From the NCBI RefSeq assembly GCF_000284015.1, contig NC_016943.1, positions 3,265,541 through 3,329,540 on the forward strand: a DNA stretch of 64,000 bases. Reading direction: 5' to 3'. The position numbers and the translations under genes are program-made. This DNA comes from Blastococcus saxobsidens DD2 (GTDB lineage Bacteria; Actinomycetota; Actinomycetes; Mycobacteriales; Geodermatophilaceae). Shown piece after piece: positions 57,573 to 64,000 of the stretch. Below the pieces are notes generated by a model. That model made no database searches. It saw nothing but the letters and a program-made list of their open reading frames with translations, and was not told where the DNA came from. Numbering within the stretch: the stretch's first letter is position 1; each line of letters starts with the position of its first letter.

Positions 57573-58061
57573 CTATGCCTTGGTCAGGCGCAGGGTCGCG
57601 CGCTTGAGCCGGATCATCAGCCGCATCCCACCGGACGCGGTCAGTTCGCGCTGCCGCGCCCGCAGCTGCTCGCCGAGCTCGTCCAGCCGCTCCTCCCCCA
57701 GTGCGTGCGACTGGGGGAACATCCGCTGCTCCTCCTCCATCGTGTGGTGGCGCACCGTCTGCTCGAGCATGCGGACCTCGGTGCGGAACTCGGGGTCGGT
57801 GACGTCCATGCGCATGACCGTGGCGACCTGGTCGTCGATCTGCCGGTGCTCGGCGTGGGCGAGGGCCAGCAGCGGGGAGACGTCCGGCACGGCGGGGTAG
57901 AACAGCTCATCCTCGATCTGGGCGTGGATCTCGATCTCCCGCAGGAACCGGTCCCGGAGTTCCTCCCGCCGATCGGCCTGCGCCTCGGTGGTCTCCACCA
58001 AATCGCGGAGCAGCCCGCGCAGCACGTCGTGGTGCGCGATCAGCACCTCGTCGGCCTTCAC
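57573..58061 (-). CDS. hemerythrin HHE-domain protein
   Basis: 162 residues from a GTG. Metal ligands in order: LIAHHDVLRGLL, EIEIHAQIEDELFYP, HAEHRQID, and TVRHHTMEEEQRMFP, the diiron hemerythrin-like pattern (H...H..E...H...H..E). The C-terminal 30 residues are basic (RLMIRLKRATLRLTKA). It starts within the stop of the Rieske gene, implying that the two proteins act together, perhaps in oxygen or nitric-oxide sensing or repair of iron centres. Ligand not known. Confidence 0.9.
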   Translation of the reverse strand: MKADEVLIAHHDVLRGLLRDLVETTEAQADRREELRDRFLREIEIHAQIEDELFYPAVPDVSPLLALAHAEHRQIDDQVATVMRMDVTDPEFRTEVRMLEQTVRHHTMEEEQRMFPQSHALGEERLDELGEQLRARQRELTASGGMRLMIRLKRATLRLTKA

Positions 58062-58996
58062 CGGGATGCCTCCTCGACCGTGGTGATCGCTGTGGGGCTG
58101 CGCCAGCGGGCCCGTCGCCGCACCTCGACCGCGCCGTCGCGGATGCGCGTGTCGTAGCACGGCAGCGGCGCCGTGGCCGGCCCCTGCGCCGGCTCCCCGG
58201 TCTCGAGGTCGAAGCGCGAGCCGTGCCAGGGGCAGACCAGCTCCTGCCGGTGCAGCCAGCCCTCCCCCAGCGGCCCGCCCTGGTGGGGGCAGCTGCCGCC
58301 GACCGCGCGCACCCCGCCGTCGGTCGCGACCAGCACGACCGGCACGCCGTCGGCGCTCACGGCGACCGGCGTCCCCTCGGTCAGCTCGGACTCCTCGATC
58401 ACCGGCACGAAGCGGCGCGGTTCGTTGCTCCGGTCGGCGTGGTCGGTGCCGAGCCGGTAGCGGTAGGCGAGGACGCCGCCGAGGTAGGCGCTGGTCAGAG
58501 TGAGGGCGTAGCCGGCGGCGGCGCTGGCGCGGGCGCGGGCTGCGCGGCCACGGGCGCGGTCGGTGAGCGACCAGGTGTAGAGCCCCAGGGCGGTGCTGTT
58601 CAGGGCGCCGTGCACGAGCCCGACCCGCCGGCCCTCGTCGTGGGCGTACTGCCAGTCGGTCAACCCGGTGGCGGCCGACGCCACCGCTCCGCCGACGCCG
58701 AGCTGCACGACGGTGCGGGCGGCGTGGCCGGCGCCCGGACCACCGCGGCCGGTGGCGTCGAGGCCGTCGAGCACCAGGGCGGCGCTCCAGGCGCCGATCG
58801 GCACGGTGACCAGGGCCGGGTGCAGCGGGTGGCCGAGCCAGACCCCGTGCAGGACGTCCTGCAGTCGCCGGGCCTGCCTCCCGGCGAGGAGGAAGGTCAG
58901 CGAGAGCGCGTGCTCGACCTGGTAGCCGGGCGCGTCGAGCAGTTGCCATCGTTCGACGGCCTGGACGGCCCGTTCCAGCACGGCGCGCACGGTCAC
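58058..58996 (-). CDS. Rieske [2Fe-2S] protein with DUF2231-like membrane domain
   Basis: 312 residues from GTG (GAGGAG seven bases upstream). The N-terminal half is membrane-embedded with GHPLHPALVTVPIGAWSAALVLD (DUF2231 hallmark, possible heme ligands), GLTDWQYAHDEGRRVGLVHGALN and further helices. After about residue 210 comes a Rieske domain with the cluster motifs CPHQG and CPWHGSRFD (C-x-H and C-x2-H). It is likely a membrane redox protein passing electrons between quinone or heme and a cytosolic partner, possibly the hemerythrin encoded next. Confidence 0.9.
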   Translation of the reverse strand: MTVRAVLERAVQAVERWQLLDAPGYQVEHALSLTFLLAGRQARRLQDVLHGVWLGHPLHPALVTVPIGAWSAALVLDGLDATGRGGPGAGHAARTVVQLGVGGAVASAATGLTDWQYAHDEGRRVGLVHGALNSTALGLYTWSLTDRARGRAARARASAAAGYALTLTSAYLGGVLAYRYRLGTDHADRSNEPRRFVPVIEESELTEGTPVAVSADGVPVVLVATDGGVRAVGGSCPHQGGPLGEGWLHRQELVCPWHGSRFDLETGEPAQGPATAPLPCYDTRIRDGAVEVRRRARWRSPTAITTVEEASR

Positions 58997-59124
58997 CGGC
59001 CCGCTCCTCGTCGACCCATCCAGGGCCCGTGCCCAGCGCACGCACGTCGAAACGACGTCAGCGGCGACCGCGGGACGCCGCCGTACGATGACGTCTCGAC
59101 GCCGACCACGGGAGCACCCGCCTC

Positions 59125-60240
59125 ATGGCCTCCTTCGAGCCGGATCCCCGCACGACCCGCCGGCTGCGCCGCCGGCCCGCCGACACCCGGCCGCAGCAGC
59201 AGCCGTACGACGAGCCGCCCCGACGTCCCCGGTTCGACCGGCCGCCACCCGCCGGGAACGACTGGTACGCCACCCCGCCGGACGTGGACGACCGGCCCCG
59301 TCCCCCGTGGCCCCCGGCGGCGCCCGGACGCTCCTTCCCGCCGGCCCCGCCCCAGCGTCCGGCCGCGCCGGCCCGACCGGAACGGCTCCGCCGCGACCGG
59401 CGCGGGCGGTTCGACCGCATCGGGAGGAGGCCCCGCCGTCGCCTGCCCCGCCGCGTCATCCGGGTGCTGGCCGCGGTCGCCGTCGTCCAGGCGCTGGTGG
59501 TGCTCTCGCTGCGCTGGGTGGACCCGCCGACGACGGCCTTCATGCTGGCCAATCCTGGCGACGTCGTCCAGGAGTCGGTGCCGGTCGAGCACGTCTCCCG
59601 CAACTTCCTGGCCGCGGTTCTCGCGCACGAGGATGCCGCGCTCCCCTACCGCTCCGGCGCCTTCGAGTGGGATGCGTTGTGGAGCCGCGCGCAGGCCCAC
59701 CTGTCCGGTGACGAGGACCCCTCCGGCTCGACGATCCCGCAGCAGATGGCCAAGAACCTGTTCCTCAACCAGGAGCTCAGCGCCTGGCGCAAGGCGGTCG
59801 AGGCCGGGCTGGCCGTCGAGCTCGCCGCCCTCGTGGACGACCGACGGATGCTCGAGCTCTACGTCAACTACGCCCAGTTCGGCCCGACGATCTACGGGGT
59901 CTGCGCGGCCGGCTGGTACTACTTCGACTCCCCGCCGCAGGAGCTGTCCGCCGCGCAGGCCGTGCAACTGGTCGGCCTGCTCCCCTCCCCCGGGCACGTC
60001 CGCCGCGCGCCCGGCGGCGGCCTGGACTTCCAGGTGGACGACGGCCTCGGCTGGCTGTCCCGCTCGCACGTGCTCAACGCCCAGGCCCGGGTGCCCCGCC
60101 ACCTCGACCGGCTCGGGTTCCAGCCGGTCGAGGACGCCGGCATCGAGGGGCTCGCGTCCGACCAGCCGGAGTCGGACGGCCACTGCACCAGCCGCCCGGA
60201 GGAGGTCGCCGAGCTGATCGCGGCGGAGGGCACCGCCTGA
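59125..60240 (+). CDS. monofunctional peptidoglycan transglycosylase (GT51)
   Basis: 371 residues. A proline/arginine-rich cytoplasmic tail (1-110), one membrane helix (about 111-129, VIRVLAAVAVVQALVVLSL), then a GT51 domain with LAHEDAALPYRSGAFEW (catalytic Glu 169), GSTIPQQMAKNLFLN, RKAVEAGLAVELAALVDDRRMLELYVNYAQFG and GVCAAGWYYF. There is no transpeptidase domain, so it polymerises glycan strands but does not cross-link, like MtgA. The long basic tail is typical of actinobacterial PBPs and may interact with division proteins. Divergent from the Rieske gene. Confidence 0.92.
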   Translation: MASFEPDPRTTRRLRRRPADTRPQQQPYDEPPRRPRFDRPPPAGNDWYATPPDVDDRPRPPWPPAAPGRSFPPAPPQRPAAPARPERLRRDRRGRFDRIGRRPRRRLPRRVIRVLAAVAVVQALVVLSLRWVDPPTTAFMLANPGDVVQESVPVEHVSRNFLAAVLAHEDAALPYRSGAFEWDALWSRAQAHLSGDEDPSGSTIPQQMAKNLFLNQELSAWRKAVEAGLAVELAALVDDRRMLELYVNYAQFGPTIYGVCAAGWYYFDSPPQELSAAQAVQLVGLLPSPGHVRRAPGGGLDFQVDDGLGWLSRSHVLNAQARVPRHLDRLGFQPVEDAGIEGLASDQPESDGHCTSRPEEVAELIAAEGTA

Positions 60241-60256
60241 CGTCCGGGCCGTTGGG

Positions 60257-63200
60257 TCACCAGGTGTCGACGTGCGGTCGCACCCGCCCCGCCGGCCGGG
60301 GCGTGGCGGCGACCTCGCGGGTGAGCGTGGCGATCCAGCGGCGGGTGTCGGCGGGGTCGATGACGTCGTCGATCTCCCAGTGGGCGGCGACGTTGAGCCC
60401 GCGGCCGTTCTCGTAGGCGGCGGCGACCGCGGCGTCGTAGAAGGCGGCGCGCTCGGCGTCGTCCTCGATCGCCGCCAGCTCCCGGCGCATCCCCAGCCGG
60501 ACCGCACCCTCCAGACCCATGGGGCCGAACTCGCTGGTCGGCCATCCGACGGTGAACCGCGGCACCTTCAGGCTGCCGCCGGCCATGGCCTGGGCGCCGA
60601 GGCCGTAGGCCTTCCGCACCACGACGGTCCCGATCGGCACCGACAGGTTCGCGCCGATGACGAACAGCCGGGAGAAGTGCCGGACGGTGGCGGTCTTCTC
60701 CGACTCCGGGCCGACCATGAAGCCGGGGGTGTCGCAGAGCGAGACGACCGGCAGCCCGTGCGCGTCGCACAGCTGCAGGAAGCGGGCGGCCTTGTCGGCG
60801 GCGTCGGCGTCGATGGCCCCGCCGAGGTGGGTGGGCACGTTGGCGAGCACGCCGACCGGTGCTCCTTCGACCCGGGCCAGGGCGGTGATCATGCCGTGCC
60901 CCCAGCCGTCGCGGAGCTCGAGCACCGAGTCCTCGTCGGCCAGTGCCCGCAGCACCGCCCGCATGTCGTAGACCCGCTTGCGGTTCTCCGGCACCAGGTG
61001 GCGCAGCGCCCGCTGGTCGGGCGCGGTCCAGTCCTGCACCGGCCCCTGGAAGTAGGAGAGGTACTGCCGGGCCGCGGCGACGGCGGCGGCGTCGTCGGCG
61101 ACCCGGATGTCGACCACCCCGTTGGCGTGCTGGACGTCGATCGGGCCGATGTCGTCGGGGTCCACGACGCCCAGCCCGCCGCCCTCGATCATCGCCGGGC
61201 CGCCCATGCCGATGGTGGCGTCCTCGGTGGCGATGACGACGTCGCAGGTGCCGAGCAGCGCGGCGTTGCCGGCGAAGCAGCGGCCGCTGGCGATGCCGAC
61301 GGTGGGCACGAGACCCGACAGCTTCCCGAACAGGGTGAACGCCATGGTGTCCAGCGCGGAGACGTGCGTGGAGTCGACGTCGCCGGGCCGTCCTCCCCCA
61401 CCCTCGGCGAACAGGACGACGGGCAGCCGCCGCTGCTCGGCGAGCTCGAACAGCCGGTCCTTCTTCAGGTGGCCGCGCATCCCCTGGGTGCCGGCGAGCA
61501 CGGTGTAGTCGTAGGAGACGACGACCGCCGCGCTCCGCTCCCGCCCGACCAGGTCGCCGTTGACGTCCGCGAGCCCGCCCACCACCCCGTCGGCCGGGGT
61601 GCGCTCCTGCAGTTCTTCCTTGCTCCGGCGACGTTCCTGGGCAGCGAAGACGAGCGGCCCGTACTCCAGGAAGCTGCCCTCGTCGACGAGGTCGGCCAGA
61701 ATCTCCCGCGCGGTCCGCCGGCCCTGCGCGTGCCGCCTGGCGACGGCCTCGGCGCGGTGCTCGTCCAGCCCCGTCTCGTGCCGGCGGCGCACCTCCGCCA
61801 GGTCCGGACGGTCGGCATCGAGGTCGAGCTCCCGCGCCGCCTCCTGCTCCCCGGGCTGGAAGTGCTCGACGTCGGCGAGCAGCTGGCCCTGCCGGACGGT
61901 GTCGCCGACCCGCACCGCGACGCTGCGCACGGTGCCGCCGGACGGGAGCGCGACGACGTGCTCCATCTTCATCGCCTCGAGGACGACCACCGCTCCCCCG
62001 GGCTCGACGGCGCTCCCGGGCCCGGCCTCGACGGCGACGACGGTGCCCGGCACGGGGGCGCGCAGCCCCTCGCCCTGCTCGACCTCGACGGTGTCCCCGG
62101 CCAGGTCGGCGAGGTGGTCGTCGACGAACGTGGTGGTCGCGCCCGCGACGTGGGGGTGGGTCAGCAGCGCGCGGAGGAAGGCGGTGTTGGTGGCGACGCC
62201 GTCGACGCGGGTCTCGGCCAGCGCACGGTCGAGGTGGCGCAGCGCGTCGGCGAGGCTCCCGTGCCGCTCGTGCACGACCACCTTGGCCAGCAGCGGGTCG
62301 AAGCGCGGGCTCTGCTCGGTGCCGGGGCGGGCAGCGGTGTCGACCCGCACGCCCGGACCGCCGGGGAGCACGAGCCCGGTGATCGTCCCGGCGGAGGGGA
62401 CGACGGCGCCGTCGGCGCTGAGCGTCTCCGCGTTCACCCGCGCCTGCACCGCCCAGCCGACCGGCCGGGGCGCGCCGTCGGCGAGGCCGAGGATGGGAAG
62501 CGTGGCGCCGGTGGCGACCCGGAGCTGCAGCCGGACCAGGTCCAGGCCCAGGGTCTCCTCGGTGACGGTGTGCTCCACCTGCAGCCGCGGGTTGCACTCG
62601 AGGAACACGTAGGACCCGGGCCGGACCAGGAACTCCACCGTGGCGAGGCCGCGCAGACCGACCTGGGCAGCCAGTGCCGCCGCGGACCGGTGCAGCTGCT
62701 TCCGGACGTCGTCGGGGAGGTCGGGCGCCGGGGCGATCTCGACGACCTTCTGCCGCCGGCGCTGCAGCGAGCAGTCGCGGTCGCCGAGGACGACGACGTG
62801 CTCGTGCGCGTCCCCGAGCACCTGGACCTCGATGTGCCGGGCGCTCTCGACCAGCTCCTCGGCCAGCAGTGCCCCGGTGCCGAAGGCGACGCGGGCCTCG
62901 TCGGACACCTCGGCCACGGCAGCCGCCACGTCGTCGCCCCGGCGGAGGATGCGGGTGGCCCGGCCGCCGCCGCCGAACCGGGCCTTGAGCATGACGGCGC
63001 CGGTGCGCTCGAGGAGGCCGGCGACGGTTGCCGGGTCGCCGTCGCCACCCCGCGGCACGGGGACACCGGCGGCGACGGCGGCGTCCCGGGCCGCTGCCTT
63101 GTCGCCCAGGACGGCGAGGGTGTCCTGCCGCGGGCCGACCACGGTCAGCTCGGCGTCCGCGCAGGCCTCCGGCAGGTCCGTGGTCTCGGAGAGGAAGCCG

Positions 63201-63439
63201 TAGCCGGGGTGGACGAGGTCGCAGCCGGTGGCGAGCGCCGCCCGCACGACGTCGGCGGCATCGAGGTAGGCGGCCGGACCGCTGCCGGCGAGCACGTAGG
63301 CCTCGTCGGCGGCGGCGAGGTGCGGCGCGTCCGGCTCGTCGGCGGCGGTGACGGCGACCGAGGTGATGCCCTCGGCGGCCGCGGCCCGGGCGATGCGGAC
63401 GGCGATCTCACCGCGGTTGGCGATCAGCAGGCGAGGCAC
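60257..63439 (-). CDS. single-chain biotin-dependent acyl-CoA carboxylase (BC-BCCP-CT)
   Basis: 1,060 residues from a GTG at PRLLIANRGEIAVRI. Biotin carboxylase about 1-440 (ATP-grasp loop KARFGGGGRA; HIEVQVLGDAHEHVV; ECNPRLQVEHTVTEE), biotinyl domain with EAMKMEH (biotin-Lys 491), then carboxyltransferase from about 560 to the end (ADLVDEGSFLEYGPL; ADGVVGGLADVNGDLVG; DTPGFMVGPESEKTATVRHFSRLF). All three parts of acetyl/propionyl-CoA carboxylase in one chain. It carboxylates a short or long acyl-CoA with HCO3- and ATP; the acyl specificity is not readable. The reading to 63904 has an Arg/Pro-rich extension not typical of the family. Confidence 0.92.
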   Translation of the reverse strand: MPRLLIANRGEIAVRIARAAAAEGITSVAVTAADEPDAPHLAAADEAYVLAGSGPAAYLDAADVVRAALATGCDLVHPGYGFLSETTDLPEACADAELTVVGPRQDTLAVLGDKAAARDAAVAAGVPVPRGGDGDPATVAGLLERTGAVMLKARFGGGGRATRILRRGDDVAAAVAEVSDEARVAFGTGALLAEELVESARHIEVQVLGDAHEHVVVLGDRDCSLQRRRQKVVEIAPAPDLPDDVRKQLHRSAAALAAQVGLRGLATVEFLVRPGSYVFLECNPRLQVEHTVTEETLGLDLVRLQLRVATGATLPILGLADGAPRPVGWAVQARVNAETLSADGAVVPSAGTITGLVLPGGPGVRVDTAARPGTEQSPRFDPLLAKVVVHERHGSLADALRHLDRALAETRVDGVATNTAFLRALLTHPHVAGATTTFVDDHLADLAGDTVEVEQGEGLRAPVPGTVVAVEAGPGSAVEPGGAVVVLEAMKMEHVVALPSGGTVRSVAVRVGDTVRQGQLLADVEHFQPGEQEAARELDLDADRPDLAEVRRRHETGLDEHRAEAVARRHAQGRRTAREILADLVDEGSFLEYGPLVFAAQERRRSKEELQERTPADGVVGGLADVNGDLVGRERSAAVVVSYDYTVLAGTQGMRGHLKKDRLFELAEQRRLPVVLFAEGGGGRPGDVDSTHVSALDTMAFTLFGKLSGLVPTVGIASGRCFAGNAALLGTCDVVIATEDATIGMGGPAMIEGGGLGVVDPDDIGPIDVQHANGVVDIRVADDAAAVAAARQYLSYFQGPVQDWTAPDQRALRHLVPENRKRVYDMRAVLRALADEDSVLELRDGWGHGMITALARVEGAPVGVLANVPTHLGGAIDADAADKAARFLQLCDAHGLPVVSLCDTPGFMVGPESEKTATVRHFSRLFVIGANLSVPIGTVVVRKAYGLGAQAMAGGSLKVPRFTVGWPTSEFGPMGLEGAVRLGMRRELAAIEDDAERAAFYDAAVAAAYENGRGLNVAAHWEIDDVIDPADTRRWIATLTREVAATPRPAGRVRPHVDTW

Positions 63440-63534
63440 CCGGCGATGCTCGCACGGCCCGCAGGCACTCGCGTCCCCGTTCCGACGTACCTGCGGGTTA
63501 CCGTCCGGCGCACCCCTCGAACGCCTGGAGTCCC

Positions 63535-64000
63535 GTGACCGACGACCCCGCGCTCCCTCCTCCGCACCGCTTCCTGCAGCCCGGTCTGTGGCTCGACCGC
63601 TTCGACCTCGCCGGCGGCATGCTGCTGCAGGCCCAGTGGGACGGCGGCATGCCCTACCAGCGGACCGGCGAGGTGACCGGTGCCGCCGGTGATCCGCTCG
63701 ACCTGCTGCCCGAGGAAGCGGTCGTCCGTCTCGACCGCAAGGACGGGAGCAGCCGCGCCGTCGTGGTGGCGCTCCCGGGCCTGCTGGCGAAGGTGGAGGT
63801 GCAGCACCGGATGACGACGGTCGAGGTGGTGGGTGCGAACGTGTCCGCCGTCGAGGAGCTGGTGGCGCACGTCGTCGCGGGGGCGGAGCTGGTGGCGACG
63901 GCACCCGAGGGTGAGGTGCAGATGGCCTTCTGGTCCTACGCGCAGGGAGGCGGCTCGGAGTCCTCCCGCCACGTCACCGCACCGGCGTGGGCCGACGCCG
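63535..64000 (+). CDS. N-terminal part of a possible DUF5925/AAA-family protein
   Basis: GTG start with GGAG four bases upstream; 155 codons reach the window edge. The product (MTDDPALPPPHRFLQPGLWLDRFDLAGG...) has a beta-rich segment (VVVALPGLLAKVEVQHRMTTVEVVGANVSAVEELVAHV) and EVQMAFWSYAQGGG...RHVTAPAW. This pattern recalls DUF5925, which in actinobacteria precedes an AAA ATPase domain. That domain would be outside the window. Divergent from the carboxylase gene with a 95 bp gap. Assignment is from memory of the pattern only. Confidence 0.5.
   Translation, partial: MTDDPALPPPHRFLQPGLWLDRFDLAGGMLLQAQWDGGMPYQRTGEVTGAAGDPLDLLPEEAVVRLDRKDGSSRAVVVALPGLLAKVEVQHRMTTVEVVGANVSAVEELVAHVVAGAELVATAPEGEVQMAFWSYAQGGGSESSRHVTAPAWADA

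Noticed and set aside
63440..63904. N-terminal extension of the carboxylase
   Set aside because: Arg/Pro/Ser-rich, overlaps the divergent gene; biotin carboxylase starts at PRLLIANRGEIA.

Overview
This 64 kb window is high-GC actinobacterial DNA: strong G/C wobble bias, many GTG starts, ATGA start-stop overlaps, a mycothiol-type maleylpyruvate isomerase-fold protein and a NarL/HisKA_3 two-component system beside an ABC exporter. The gene content would suit Geodermatophilales or Pseudonocardiales, but nothing here fixes the genus. No rRNA, tRNA or CRISPR array was seen.

Layout. (1) 1-13,667, high-GC backbone: a hydantoinase/oxoprolinase fragment with its GntR/FCD regulator, an isocitrate lyase/PEP mutase-family enzyme, a crotonase, a short-chain fatty acid transporter, a 1,972-residue DUF4011-helicase-nuclease protein resembling the Hhe antiphage architecture, small hypotheticals, a flavodoxin-like protein and threonine deaminase. 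(2) About 13,700-46,300: a catabolic island with visibly looser codon use. It encodes two NDP-forming acyl-CoA ligases (split SucC/SucD-like and a fused one), crotonases, two thiolase-fold proteins each paired with a DUF35 Zn-ribbon/OB-fold protein, MaoC hydratases, two SDRs, two FAD_binding_2 flavoproteins, 3-hydroxyacyl-CoA dehydrogenase, a fumarylacetoacetase-family hydrolase, a family III CoA-transferase, two related MFS permeases, a TAXI-TRAP transporter and a LysR regulator. (3) 43,548-49,320: three insertion sequences at the right end of the island. One is a nonsense-mutated rve-type element, one is an IS630-family element sitting in the CTAG target duplication of the third, an IS1380-family element. 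(4) 49,553-64,000, high-GC backbone: a maleylpyruvate isomerase-like/2-hydroxyacid dehydrogenase operon, two tiny paralogous proteins, an orphan voltage-sensor-like membrane protein, a histidine kinase/response regulator divergent from an ABC exporter, a Rieske-hemerythrin pair, a GT51 transglycosylase, a single-chain biotin-dependent acyl-CoA carboxylase, and the start of a possible AAA-family gene.

How the island may work (inference). An imported carboxylate (TRAP or MFS) is activated with CoA by an NDP-forming ligase or the CoA-transferase. It is then oxidised and hydrated by the flavoproteins, crotonases and MaoC proteins. Chain cleavage may be by retro-aldol chemistry: both thiolase-fold proteins lack the thiolase nucleophilic cysteine and each is coupled to a DUF35 partner, as in Ltp2-type steroid side-chain aldolases. 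The SDRs, 3-hydroxyacyl-CoA dehydrogenase and fumarylacetoacetase-family hydrolase would handle later carbonyl and ring-opened intermediates. The substrate cannot be read from sequence. A cyclic or branched (terpenoid- or steroid-like) acid is a reasonable guess, no more.
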